Shown: positions 13,540-25,629 of the stretch, piece after piece
How the letters are laid out: each line of letters starts with the position of its first letter
How positions within the stretch are numbered: the first letter of the stretch is position 1
Source: Cyanoderma ruficeps
Lineage: Eukaryota > Chordata > Aves > Passeriformes > Timaliidae
Length of the DNA: 64,000 nucleotides
Reading direction: 5' to 3'
NCBI GenBank assembly: GCA_008694505.1
Contig: VZDJ01007755.1
Span: 6,474,936-6,538,935 of the forward strand
Translations under genes and position numbers: made by a program
Notes under the pieces: model-generated
The model's input: only the letters and a program-made list of their open reading frames with translations
Databases searched by the model: none
Told to the model about the DNA's origin: nothing

Positions 13540-14096
13540 TTTGAGCAGCAATCTACTGATCCCTTGGTTTGTTGCCACCAGCTGCCAGCCAGGCTGCTTG
13601 GTCACTTCTCCCTCCTCAGCAGGGCTGGAAAAGTCCGTAGAATGAGATAAAGAGAGGGAGATCACTCCCCATTTACTGTCTTTGGAAAAACATACTCTGC
13701 AAAATAATATGATTTATTAACAACTAATTACAACAGGATAAAACCAAAACTTAGCCCACTTTTTCCCTGTGCCCCCCGTCTTCACCTGCCATCTTCCCAG
13801 TCCCAACTTCACACACAATTCTTCTGCCTCTTTCTGTCCCCTGAGTGACACTGGAGGATTGAGAAAGGGGGTTGCCATCAGTTCAAAAATCATCTTCTTC
13901 TTTGGTGTTCCTTCTTATACTCTTCCCCTCCGACATGGAGGCCCTTCCATGGGATAGAGTCTAATCACCAATGGGATACAGTCTTCCACCAACTTCTTTA
14001 ATGTGGGTCCATTCTGTGTGCTGCTGTCCTTCAAGACCTGCTCCAGAATGAATCCTTTCCACTGGGTAAGACCTTTCAGTCACGGACTGTTCTAGT
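13540..14096. mobile_element. Degenerate endogenous-retrovirus LTR
   Basis: The segment matches, with decay, a long terminal repeat that I recall as common in bird genomes. Recognisable pieces in order are 'gagggagatcactccccatt', 'tttattaacaactaatta', a C-rich block near 13,760-13,830, 'gggggttgccatcagttca', 'tcttcccctccgacatgg', and tandem-like blocks of the type 'cttctttaatgtgggtcc' and 'gacctgctccagaatgaatc' at 13,990-14,060. Read on the minus strand an AATAAA polyadenylation hexamer occurs near 13,713, so the LTR may be transcribed leftward. No gag, pol or env sequence flanks it, which suggests a solitary LTR. The family (probably ERVL class) is from memory and uncertain, and the left boundary is vague. 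Confidence 0.68.
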
Positions 14097-16587
14097 GTGC
14101 CATGTCATAAAAATGGAGTATGAATAAACCTTGTTCAAGATATAATGTGATTACTAGAAGAATTGGATTCTGAAATATCTGTGAAAATATCAAAGTTGTA
14201 ATTGAAATGAAAATATGGACATTCTCTATACTAAACTCATTTGATATCTTAAAACATGAATTACAAAAAAAACTTTTAAAAAAGTTGTGCTTACATACAT
14301 CATGCATATTAAAATCACTGTTTTAAAATTGAATATCATGTGCTTATGTGATTAATTGTAATGAATGGACCCAGGACCACTACTTAGTAGACAATTTCAG
14401 AATTTTCTAATTTCCGAGTATTTCAAATGGAATTTAATATTCTGTTGTCTTATTTTTTATCCAGAAATATCTATTTCTAGTAACAGTCAATATTTAAATA
14501 TGCCTTTAATGCTAAGAGTTAGAAAAAAGAGCATTATATAGTTGAAAAAATGTCAAGAAAAATGGCTCTGGAATGAATATACAGCAATATTCCAATATCA
14601 CCACATAGGCAGGCTTCATAAAGCTGCCAACAATTTGTGTATAAATCTTGACATTTGGTTTCATTATTTGTTTGCTTTTTATTTATATTCCTCAGCGAGC
14701 TTATAGATGTTCTCTAGTGTGTACTTTCATCAGCGTTCTTCCTAAACTGTAAAAGCTCATTTTGATTCTCCTAGACAAAGCATCTTCATCTGATATCAGA
14801 CTTCTCATATCAGTAATTCTATTTCCTTCTGTGGAAGGTCTGATGATCTGACTGCCTGGTAGCTACCACGATTATCTGACACACACCATATCTGTACTGC
14901 TACTTCATTGTTTCCCACCATTAAACTGGAGGGGAAAGTGATGTCAGGAGACAAGAGGATGAGAGAATTATTTTGCATTAATAAAGCCCACAGCCATGAC
15001 TGACTGATAAGGAACTAAGTGGTGATCGTGGAAGAACAGCTTCACTCTCTTGATGGATGGAAAAGCAGAGGTATGTCTAAAAGTCATCACAGGGACTGCA
15101 ATGGGTCTTAATCAGGCATATCAGTACCTGATAAGTGAATGGCTTAGTGAAGTGCTGAGTGAGGAATCTAAATTGTCAACATGTGCCTTGTTAATTTCAC
15201 TGCATGGTGACAAGCAGTTCAGAAAGACCAGCACTGAAGACCCTATTTATCTCCTCAGTTAGGATGTTTCTGTCTCCTTAAACAGAAGCTAAGCTGAAAA
15301 TAATAAGAAGAACTACATTTTAAACGAGAATGAATAAGCTGAACATTGGCCACATGAGAGGAAGAATGTAGGATCCTACAGGTTTCTGAGAGGCAAGAGA
15401 AGACTTCTTGAATAACTGCAGCAAGGACAGACATATGCCCTTTTTGCTTCACATCACCTGTAGAAAGATTAACTTTATGTAAGAACAGGAAGCTGCTTGA
15501 TAATAAAATATTAGTGTTGGTTCCCCCCCCCCCCTTCATATTGCAACCATAAATAAGCTTCACAAAATAGAAACTTTGACCTGTGAAACGTGATTAGAGG
15601 TTTGACATTCACATATTCTGTACTTGAATAGGGAACACCAGAACTGTTTTCAGGCTCATGGGCAACTGTGTGAGTCTAGACTGTGTCCTAAATTCAACTA
15701 ACTCAGGAAAGATGAGGACAAGACCGCATAGACTGCCAACAGCCATTGCTCTGGTTAGGTCCCCAAGCTAGAGACGCATATGCATGTGTGCCTTTCTGAC
15801 TTCTGCCAGATACAACCACTGATGTGAATCCACCAATACTCATGCTTTTACTCAGATTTAAAAGTTAAGTAACTTTGGCTGCATGAGTGAGTAAAAAAAT
15901 TCTTCTGGTGGTGTGTTATCTCTGTATCTTAAATTTGTAACAAGAATTTAAAGCAATACCCAAATACTTTCTGATCTATTCCCCTGCAGACTTACCTTTA
16001 TATTGACCATCTACTCAATTATTTATGTTTCTTTAGAGATTGTACTAGGTATTGCATTACTCAAAGGATGTTCTATAATGAATACTAAACTGGTAATTCG
16101 GGCAGTCTTTTAATTTGACTAATTTGAAAGTCTTAGTGAAAGCAGACCAATTTACACCAGGAAAGAACGGGAAGTAATGAGTAAGTATTTACCTAAGAAT
16201 AATATCTAGAATGTAGAAGTTTATGGATGAGAAAAGCAAAGAAGGAATTCAAAATACATTGTCACAATAAATCTAGTGTTCTCATCTGTTCCTTCTTTAG
16301 CATTTTCACTTGACAGATTAACAGAGATGTGTAGCATATGGATTGCTGTGCTATGAATTATTGCATGTGGTATTCAGGCCTAAGCTACATAACTCTTTTA
16401 AAATTATCTACAACGGAAAATTTTAAGTAAATTTTTTCCTACTTGGATCAATGCTAGTGTTAGTGATGGGAAAATCAATTTAAGAATCAGCTAAACCCCA
16501 AAGTTCCTTAAAATTCATAACTATATGGCTAATTTTATTAAATATTCTGTTTTCTCATTTCTGGTGTTCCTGGTTACAGCTCACACC
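14097..16587. other. Anonymous AT-rich spacer
   Basis: No gene recognised. The only clear structure is a C12 homopolymer at 15,523-15,534. Frames of up to 102 codons occur on the minus strand near 15,255-15,563 but read through the homopolymer and look accidental. Confidence 0.55.
15523..15534. repeat. C12 homopolymer
   Basis: Twelve consecutive C residues, unusual in the surrounding AT-rich DNA and likely to be length-variable. Confidence 0.9.
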
Positions 16588-16689
16588 AAAACAAACAAAC
16601 AAAAAACCAAAACCCCCACCCCCCCTCCAAAGAAACCATACTCCAACCCTTCCCCGAGAATCCCCCCAAAAACCCCAAAAGCTACAGAA
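16588..16689. repeat. A/C-rich low-complexity tract with G4 potential
   Basis: A CAAA-type repeat (16,588-16,612) runs into C-rich sequence. C runs of at least three lie at 16613-16617, 16619-16625, 16647-16649, 16652-16655, 16662-16667 and 16673-16676. On the minus strand the last four give G runs with loops of 2, 6 and 5, which satisfies the usual G3+N1-7 rule for an intramolecular quadruplex. A similar but shorter tract lies at 56,383-56,470. Confidence 0.75.
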
Positions 16690-17236
16690 ACCATCCCCCA
16701 GTCCCTCTAGTCTTTCAAGAAAGACTTTTCACATACTGTTTATGGCTAAAACTGCAATGAAATGAAATGAAATTCAATTAGACGCAGATGCATACTGACA
16801 ACACTATGATGACAGTTCAATTACCATAATACATTCAAAACAGAATGCACTTGTGAATTTGTGACATGTTTTTTCTTAAATGACCCTGCTGAGAGGTTCC
16901 ATAATTTTTAGCAATGCTTAACCAAGGCCCTGAATAGCTTTTGCTAGTAGATTTAGACACAGTGGGTAAAATCCAGGCTTTGTGAAGTAAATGAAACTTT
17001 CGTTGTGTAGCTAGTGGGTCCAGTCTCTGCATATTTTCAGTTTACTGGTTGTCAGCTGAAAATATAATATAGAAGAGAGGAAATAGTCCAGGAGGTTCCT
17101 TGAGTGCATGGAAGAAAACTTCCTGATACAGCTGTTGAGGCACCAGCTAGGACAGGTGCTCCTGCTCCCTGGCCTTGCTTTTTGTGACCAGAGAAGGATT
17201 GTTGGGTGATGTGGTTGTTGGAGGCTATTGGGTGCA
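16690..17236. other. Anonymous spacer before the large CR1
   Basis: AT-rich with no recognisable gene. Some of the last 150 bases (from about 17,090) might belong to the CR1 insertion that follows, but I see no clear match before 17,237. Confidence 0.5.
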
Positions 17237-17783
17237 CAGTGATCGTGAAATTATAGAATTTTTGCTCCTTGGAAAAGAAGAGGGGCCAGCAGAACTGTCA
17301 CCTTGGACTTCCAAAGTTTGGACTGTTCAGGAGACTGATTAAGAGAGTTCCTTGGGAGGCAGTCATGAAGGGTAAAGAAGTCTAGGAAGGCTGGACATTT
17401 TCCAAGAAGGGAGTCCTAAGGGTGAATGAGCCCGCTGTACCATGTGCCAAAAGACAAGACGGCAGGCAAGAAGAAATCCTGGCTGAACAGATTTGTCTAG
17501 AATTGAGGGCAAAAAGGAGAGTTTATGATATTTGGAAGCAGGGGCAGTCAACTCAGGTCCTGAAGTTACGCAGGGAGTATATTAGAAGGCCCAAAGTCCA
17601 ACTAGAATGTAATCTGCATAGTGCTGCAAAAAACACTAAAAATGTCTCTATAGATAAATCCACAGCAAATGGAGGGCTGAGGAGAATTTTTTGGATGTTG
17701 AGGTGGGGAACATAATGACAAAGGATAGGGAAAAGGCTGAGATATTTAATGGTTTCTTTGCCCCAGTCTTTAATAATACCAGC

Positions 17784-17809
17784 AGTAAGACCAGTTAGTA
17801 AGACCAGTT
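17784..17809 (+). repeat. 13-bp tandem duplication inside CR1
   Basis: AGTAAGACCAGTT occurs twice head to tail (17784-17796, 17797-17809). The remembered consensus has one copy here, so this looks like a local duplication after or during insertion. It shifts the frame. Confidence 0.75.
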
Positions 17810-18278
17810 TTTCTCTGGTTACCCAGCTCCCTAAGCTGGAAGACAGGGATGGGGAGCAGAATGAAGCCCTGCTAATCCAAGGGGAAATGGTCAGAGACCT
17901 GCTGCAATGCTTAAGACACCCACAAGGCTGCATTGGAATGGATGGGAGTCACTCAAGGATATTGAGGGAGCTGGTGGCTCACTGAGCCACTTTCCATCAT
18001 TGACCAACAGTCCTGGTTAATCAGGGAGGTCCCAGGTGACAGGAAGTTATCAAATGTGACACCCACCTACAAGAAGTGCAGAAGGAGTGTCCAGGAACTC
18101 CAGGCCTGTCAGCCTGACCTCTGTGCTTGATAAGGTCAGGAAGGATGGAACAGAACATCTTGAGGGCCATCCCACAACATGTGAAGAACAATCAGGGGAT
18201 CAGGCCCAGAAAACATTAGTTTAGGAAAGTCACGTCCTGTTTGACCAACCTTCTATGACAGTGTGACCCATCTAGTAG

Positions 18279-18611
18279 ATGAGGGAAGGACTGGATGTAG
18301 ACTTTATCTACTTGGACTTTTGCAAAGCCTTTTGCATTGACTTCCACAGAATTTTCCTGGAGAAACCAGCTGCCCATGACTTGGATGGGTGTTACCTCCT
18401 CTGGGTAAAAACCTGGCTGGATGTTAAAACTCAGGCCCAGAGAGTGGTGGTGAATGGAGTTGAATCCAGTAGGGAGCTGGTCACAAGTGGAGCTCCGCAG
18501 GGCTCAGTAGTGGGGCCAGTCCTGTTTAATGTCTGTGCTAATGATCAAGACAAAGGGATTGAGTGTACTCAGTTGGTTTGTAGGCAACACCAGCTGTGGT
18601 GGGACTGTTGA
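18279..18611 (+). pseudogene. CR1 ORF2 reverse-transcriptase fragment
   Basis: A 110-codon frame covering part of the RT palm of the CR1 above. It contains the '[11 protein letters not shown]' and '[15 protein letters not shown]' blocks typical of non-LTR RTs, where functional relatives have 'SKAFDTV' and 'SGVPQGSVLGP'. It loses frame before the catalytic block, which then continues in another frame from about 18,529 with FVGN replacing FADD. RT copies RNA into DNA at the nicked target; this one cannot work. It is a fragment of the parent element, not a separate gene. Confidence 0.88.
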
Positions 18612-19506
18612 TCTTCTGGAGTACAGGAAGGCTCTGCAGAGAGATCTGGACAGGCTGGATAGGTGGGCCAAGGCCAATTGTATGAGGTTCAGCAAGGCCA
18701 AGTGCTACAGGCTGGGGCAGAGTGGCTGGAAAGCTGCCCAGTGGAAGAGGACCTGGAGGTGCTGGTCAACATGGCCCAGCTGAACATGACCAAGTGTATG
18801 CCCAGGGGACCAAGAAGACTGCTGGCTCCCCGGCCTGTATCAGAAATAGTGTGGCCAGCAGGACCAGGGCAGTGATTGAGGTGCTGAAGCCATGTTCAGG
18901 TTTGGTCTCATTGAGAAAGACATTGCAGTGCTGGAGTGTGTCCACCTGATGATCTTGAAAGACTTTTCCAACCTATATAATTCAATGGTTCTATATTCAG
19001 ATTCTCTTTCCCCAACAGGCTACAAAGTGAGGTGCTAAGAGTTCATGAGATTGTCAAGGAATGTACCTGGCACAGTCCTCCACACTGGATTACCAGTGCT
19101 GTGGTCTTGTGTGCTATATCATCCTCTCTTTAATGACTAAGAAAAAAGAGTAGGTTAAATCTTTATTTAAACTCTCAGGGGAGTCTTGTCTTTCAGCATT
19201 ACCCTTTCATTTTACTAATTTCTGGATTTCATTTGACTATGTTTATTTTAAACCCAAAACTAATAAAAACTATTGAGTGGGTAGTCAGAGCTCTGTTACA
19301 AGAATTTTCCAAGTAAAGCCTATATTTAAAATGAAGTATCTGTAATTCAGTTAAAGAGAATGAATTTCACAGTTTTGAAAAAAAAAAATCATTTTTGGTA
19401 TGACTCGTGGCCATGAAGGCAATTACTGTCATCAGATGTACTTGGAACAGATATGATTTTACATCTAAAATCACTGCCATTTTTATCTAATGAATAAAAG
19501 AATTTA

Positions 19507-19544
19507 ATAGTAGTAATAGTAATAACAATAATAATAATAATAAT
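19507..19544. repeat. (TAA)n-like microsatellite
   Basis: About 38 bases of imperfect trinucleotide repeat, TAG/TAA at the left and pure AAT units at the right. Confidence 0.85.
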
Positions 19545-22500
19545 AGCTGTGAAAAAATAAAAGCCCACCCATGTACATCTGGGGTTTTTTAACCCCCAAA
19601 AATGAGAATGAAAATGCTATTATATTGATACATGCTGTGTTTTAAAACCTGTTTAAATATCAGGGAAGATCTAAGGGTGTATGTTGCTGGACCATATGTT
19701 TTTTTACACATTAAGTCCACGTTGGCCTATTATAAGACACAGAGTCTATAAAACTGCATTCATATGCAGCCTCTGTGTATTGAGAAAATGCATGTAGACT
19801 GCTCTTACAAAGCCTTAGATACATTAAATATCTCTACCCAAGTTAAGGTGAGTCTGTTACGTGAATGAGAATTGTGTAAATATTAAAAAAGCATGTACAG
19901 TTTATTTTACATTCTAATATTTGTGGAATTTTCATTTGGTACTTTCTCACGAGCATTTAAATTTAGCATCTTCTTCTTAAGTATAATGTCTTTCTGAAAA
20001 AATTGCTCTTTGGAGTATACAGCACTAACAAAAAGGATTATCTCAAGTCAACACTGGTTATTTGAAATGCTTCTTGAAGTGCTGCACCACATGCCAATAT
20101 TGTGTTCACATATTGTATCTGAAGTGTGCTACAAACTTTGGAAATCACATTGCCTCAACCATACAAAGCATTTACTCTTCCTTCCTGCAAAACAAATAAC
20201 TCAAGTAGCTTCTTTAATCATGGGTTTCTTCCTTAAGGAAGGAAAATTTGGTATTTTTCTTGCCACTGCTGATACTTGCCATCTATAAAAATGTTGCCTG
20301 GCTTTCTGCAAATTCTTTTCACAGGCTTCATTGCTCTTCTCTGGATAGACATGTTGCCCATTTCTGACAACAACAGATGCAGTGCTTTCAGCCTCTACAG
20401 AAAGTAATGGTCCCTGACATTTCTAGGGTGAAAGTCTCTCTATGCTTTTAGTGCTAATGGAAACAGACTTTTATTCTTCTTGAAAATCCTAAGCCAGAAT
20501 GTAAATGGCTATATAGTAAACAGAACAGACTCTTTTTTAATCACAGAAAATAAAGAAGCCCTCTTATTGTAAAGTTATAAAAGTTTTGAAACAACCCAAC
20601 ACTTTCTATCTAGAGTTTGTTTTCTCTAGTACCTGTTAGATAAAATTTATACTGGATATCTACCAATATGTGTACTTTATACCTAAGGGAATTTGACAAC
20701 AGTTTGCATGACATCAGTGGCAAGTATTTACAAATGAGAACAAACCTCAGCCAGATTGGCTATAGAGATTCACAGAACCATTTTAAGTTAGGATGGTGTG
20801 TTCAGATGGCTTATACTAAATGAAAACCTCAAGTTACTTAGAATTAGTCCTATAACAGTTCAGAAGTAGATGGTCTACTTAGGAAAAGAGACTTGATAAA
20901 TAAAACTTGTTTCTTTTCCTAGGAGCTAAGGATCCAGTGTAAAGAATTCTCTATGGTCCAAAACAGGAAGAGAAACTTTAAAATATTTTAGAGGATAATT
21001 TGAAGGCCAAGGAGTTTTCATAATGATTGTTTTCCTAACAATGATAAATGTATTTAAGCCTGTACTTCCCAGGCTTAGCATCTGGGAAGTGATATTTCGT
21101 GAATAATTAGTACTGAACTACGATCCTTGGATATCACCTAATTCCTGTAATAACATATTTTCAGTGTATAGAGCAGCCTCTCTTGAGTTCTTGCTTCAGG
21201 CCTGAAAATCTGTGATATTCTGTGTTTGACTACCACCATATTTACATCAGGCTGAAAGAGGTTGCTAAAAGAGTGCTGTTACTCGTGGTGTTAAAGCCTT
21301 AACACCCCAACACACGTATCCATTCTGACACATCTGTGTGAGGTATGTGCAACTGAGCATGATGGCATTCACCCACACTTGATGTGAACTGAATACTTCA
21401 CACTTTGCCAGACAGTGGCCTAAGTCCTTGAAAGTCATTGATGGTCAAAATTTCAAGCTGACCATAAAGTCTCAAGTTTGCAGAGGTAGTAGATTTTTGA
21501 ATGATGCACACAGCATTATGTGTCTGGGCTCTTGCCCATCGTTGTCATCTTTGCCGTGCTGGCTTTTGGAGAAAAGTAGTTCTGCAGAGGCAAGGTCTCA
21601 GGCACAAGAAACTCTTAATGTAACAAAGAAATCAGGCCAATTTCAAGAAGTTTTCCAAATAAAATGTTTTAGGTTCCTTAGTTCAGTAAAATACTTTAAT
21701 CTGGGCAAAACAATCTGCAATGATTCTCAATGGGGTTGGAAGACATAAAATCTAATTGAAACAGCCCCATGAAACATATCAATTTACAAAAACTGCATGA
21801 TCCATCAGAAAATTGCTCTGATGGAAAAAAAATCTGTGCTGGTCTCTTTGCAACTTTACTTCAGGTAATATACAAAGTATTTCCATCTAGCTTTTGGCCT
21901 CTTAAGATGCCACATATTGATGTCCTAAATCAGAATGCCAGTGATATCATGGCAACAGTTTGGTATCATCAGCAAATCTTCAGAGATGTGATTATATAGA
22001 CATTAAAGAGGCATGTTCTGAACTGATTTCTTTTTTAGTTGTGCTCTCCTAGGTATTCCAAAGCCGCATGAGTTCATTAGATATTCTTAATTTGAAAGCT
22101 AGGAGTGAAACACCTTATTTTAATTTTTTTTCACTTAAGTTTTCTCTACTTTTTTTTCACTTAGCCTGTTTCCTTCTGTGGGGACAAGAGTCTCCTGTTA
22201 TCATCTCAAAATGTTGACTCCATGATCATCTAAATCTCCTTGGCCTGTGGAATGACTCTTTTAAAATCTGCGTCTTTTCATGCCATGTCTGATGTTATTT
22301 GGAGTCATTTTAGAAGACCATAGTCCACCTGAGTAGGTATAGAAAAGAATTGCCCTAACTATTAAACCAGATGCTGAGCCTCTCTCCTGCCTTTATGTCC
22401 CTCATTCACTTGACTGTAGAAATCAATTTTTTCTGATAGCCGTGTCAACAAAATAGTTAATCTCAGATGTGCACACGCATGGTATGTAGCAGAAGAAGAG

Positions 22501-22707
22501 CAGGAAAGTTACAGAGAGAAAGCCCTCAAACTCCTGAACACCATCATTAATGCAGAGTTTTGTCACCCACAGGAGTTTTGGTTTTGATCTGAGTTACAAT
22601 GGCCGTTTCAGGTCTGTCTTTTTAGTCTTATCAGACTAAAGTATATGGCAGTTTATTTGTTTCCACTAACTTGGAAAGTTTACATTTGGGAGTTTTATAC
22701 TGTACTC

Positions 22708-22760
22708 TTTTTTGTTTGTTTGTTTGTTTTGGTGGGTTTTTTATTTTATTTTTTAATAAT
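22708..22760. repeat. GTTT-type low-complexity tract
   Basis: TTTG units (four in a row) lead into 'ggtgggttttttattttatt'. It resembles the T/G-rich tract at 33,485-33,545 and the complements of the tracts at 16.6 and 56.4 kb. Confidence 0.7.
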
Positions 22761-22975
22761 GTTCTGATGAAATTTCACCAAGAAATTTCGTACTTCAGTT
22801 TTTTGTTATCATCTGAGTACAGAGCTGTTCAAAGTTAGCAACCATCAGCAGAGCATAGTTACATCAGAGCTCACCAGGAACAGTGACTCAGAAAGTGTCA
22901 AGATCTTGCTCTAAAATGAACACTTGGAACTGAATTAAAGGTTAAAACTTGACAAGAACTTACCAGAAAAAATGG

Positions 22976-23003
22976 GATATATATATAATAATACATATAT
23001 ATT
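22976..23003. repeat. (TA)n-rich tract
   Basis: Imperfect TA dinucleotide repeat, 'gatatatatataataatacatatatatt' in character. Short and without further features. Confidence 0.75.
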
Positions 23004-23399
23004 CCAGAAATGGTCACATCATTTTGGTTCAACCTGGATCAATGGAACTCATACCATCAATCCAAACAAATTTTATGTGAAAAAAACATTTTCTCCAAAA
23101 CCAGACAAGATTTCTTTTGAATGAAATTACATTAAGTGGTCCCAGAGTACTAAACATTCAAGCCTTTCAGCACTTTCAGGGGAAGAGAAAGACAATCAGG
23201 GCATTTATTCTGGCAAAACTCTGCAAAATATAATGGCTAGGAGTTAAACCAACTTAAGTGACAGCAGAAAAACAACAGCGCTTTTTTAACAATGAGGTAA
23301 TTTATGGTACAGGTTACCAAGAGAAATATGAAAAATTTTCAGGAAGATTTTTTTCCTTTCCAGTCAAAACTTAGTATCAGCCTCTGGAAGAACCCTCAC

Positions 23400-23435
23400 T
23401 CAAGCACAGGAATGCAGAAAGCATCCTGTGCTTGA
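23400..23435. other. Perfect 12-bp stem hairpin
   Basis: TCAAGCACAGGA (23400-23411) is the exact reverse complement of TCCTGTGCTTGA (23424-23435). Within the 12-base loop TGC (23413-23415) can further pair with GCA (23421-23423), leaving an AGAAA loop and one bulged A. Pairing does not extend outward, so at 36 nt it is shorter than a normal microRNA precursor. A chance inverted repeat or a remnant of a small inverted-repeat element is also possible. Confidence 0.6.
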
Positions 23436-25629
23436 CTCAGGAACCAAAACAGGAGCACCAAGTGCCATCTGAGATGCTCTAGGGATGTGATCTGTTTTCC
23501 AGATACTGTGCAAATGCAGGTCTGTCTTTAAAGCAGTGTCAGATGCACTGGATGTGTGTTTCATACCCTGTGGCATTTAAATTGGCTCTAGCTGTTTATG
23601 TGTGAATAGCTTGTACAATAGGAAATGGAGCTGATCTGCTAATAGTCGGCCTTCTTGCATTATTTCTAACCATTATCAGATGAAATTGGAAACCAGATTG
23701 CATTTAATTTTTCTGTTCTGTAACATCAAAATTGTGAATCCATGAAGATAATCCAGTAACCTTATTTCTGGAAATTTGCAAGAAGGTATATGAGCTTGCT
23801 TTCTCTGAAACATTCTTAATGGGTTTATTCTGTGTTTCCTCATAACAAAAGTAAATTTCAAAAGAACATGCATTATGAAAGTGTTTGAATTTAGCCTTAA
23901 TTTTTGTGTTCCAGGACAGCTCAAAAAGCCTTAACTCACTAGCTATCTAATGACATAACTGACTAAAGACCAAGCAATGGACACATTATTTTCCTGTTGC
24001 ATTTCTTTTCTGGATTTTTTATTCATTTTTGAGTAATGCTATTCATCCAGGAGAGCTCTGTGAAAATGTAAGTGTAAATGCTAGACAATGTGAGCCAGGG
24101 ATAAAGAGAGAAGCAGTAGATTCAAGGCTTTTGGGTTATAATGTGCTGCTTTCTAGATAATGGTTTCTCGGTGTTATAAAGAAAAGCAAACATATCATTA
24201 AGAAAGAGCTCCATAAAAACTGCCTGTCAAATATCTTAAGCTTCATTAGTTTAGATTAATGACTTACTTGATCTACATGACAATAGGTGAAGCAAATCTT
24301 TGTTTATTTATTGACAATTCAATGTAACTGTGACATGCATAAACAGGCTTCCTCCTGATTAGTTCCATGTTTTAAAGTAACTTTGTGTTATAAAACTTGT
24401 TAACTACAGTATCATTTTATTGAACTCTGCTCCGTGAATGATGTGATCTACATTGAAAGGCATCAATATTGCAGCCATTCCTGGCAGGCATTGGAGCATT
24501 ATGTACACAGATTGGAGTAGATATCTCATTGTACAAATCCACAGACCCAGAAAATGTCCAGTTATTGAGACTGCACTGAAAGGACAATGTTTTATTCATA
24601 GGATCTGTGATGCAAGGTCAGAGAATGAAACCTGAACTAAGTGTAAGGTTCAGATTAGTTTCACGGTTTTGCAGAAGACCTCCCTGAAAGTTAGGTCTCT
24701 GAAAGCACCAATCCTTTCCCAAATTTCTATGGCAAGGGTTTGTAGCACACAGCATAGCATTTGTATGAATAAGTTGTTAGAGAGTGATTTCCAGTGTGAA
24801 GCTCCTGTAAAGCTCTGCAAGAGAGAGACAGAGTGGCAGAGAGTAAGTTATATAAGCCTTTTATAACAGAACAGCTTTTCCAGAAAATGCTTGTGCAGTA
24901 ACGGTACGAGGATGTTGAATTTTGTCAAGTGTTTTTGTTTGTATGAAATAATCTATATTTTGTTTCATTTACAGTTTGGAAGCCATAGTACCATTGACAC
25001 CCAGTGGTTCTCCCTTATTCACACTCCTGAAAGCACATAGCTGAAAGTGATTTTCTTCAGCAGTATCTATTTTAGGCAGGTCATGTTGTTTCTTATTATG
25101 CCACTTTCATGCTTTCAATTTTAAAGATCTGCTTTCACTGACTTGTAAATTTGCCAACTTGTTTGGGCTGATATTTTATAGATTCAGTGTTAATTTCAGG
25201 TTGCAAGCCTTGGAAAAAGCCAACCAAAACCTTTCAAATGAGCTGATATAAAGATCAAGGTCAAGGCAAAGAAGAAGTCAAAGAAGGGAGGAATGAGAAA
25301 TAAAAAGGCTTTGCTCAATTTGAACATGGCTGGGTGAACACAAGTGTCCTGAGTCTCACTATTGTTCTGCTGCTGGTAAAAATGACAAAATAATGGCAAA
25401 CTCTTATCTTGGGGTTCCACAGATGACCTGCAAGAACTACTTTGCTGCTATTGGCTCTCTGCTAAAATCTCCAAAGTTCTTCACCACCTCTGTTATTTTC
25501 TGTCACAGGAAAGAATTTCTTCTGTTTTCATCTTTTAAAAACACTCAAGAGGTCACATATAAAAACACACATGAGAAAAGCTAATAGGGTAAAAATATTA
25601 AAACAATTTTTCCTTCTAAATTGTGAAGG
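23436..25629. other. Anonymous AT-rich spacer
   Basis: No gene or repeat family recognised. The part at 24,400-24,640 is of higher complexity than its surroundings and free of simple repeats, but nothing in it identifies a function. Confidence 0.5.

Larger units (their letters stand above)
17237..18997 (+). mobile_element. CR1 retrotransposon with decayed ORF2
   Basis: The longest CR1 copy here. It begins in the linker between the endonuclease and reverse-transcriptase (RT) parts of ORF2. The endonuclease and ORF1 are missing, as in most CR1 copies. Readable pieces include 'LRAKRRVYDIWKQGQ' (17,500-17,550), 'YLDFCKAF' near 18,309-18,332, and '[18 protein letters not shown]' near 18,480-18,534, the conserved RT palm region. 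The catalytic FADD motif reads F-V-G-N at 18,577-18,588, so both aspartates are lost. Downstream pieces 'RDLDRLDRWAKANCMRF' and 'CIRNSVASRTRAV' follow in different frames. Near 18,940 the sequence jumps from '..cattgcagtgctggagtg' directly to the 3'-terminal '..gatgatcttgaaagactt', an internal deletion removing the ORF2 C-terminus and most of the 3' UTR. Frames are broken many times, so the copy is inactive. Confidence 0.93.
18998..23399. other. Anonymous AT-rich spacer
   Basis: No gene recognised. Simple repeats occur at 19,507-19,544 (AAT-type), 22,708-22,760 (GTTT-type) and 22,976-23,003 (TA-type). A 9-bp stem with a 7-base loop lies at 21,801-21,825. The 14-base string TTTTTTTTCACTTA is duplicated 28 bases apart near 22,122-22,163. 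Frames of 92-106 codons at 20,010 and 21,428 (plus) have no recognisable content. Confidence 0.55.
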
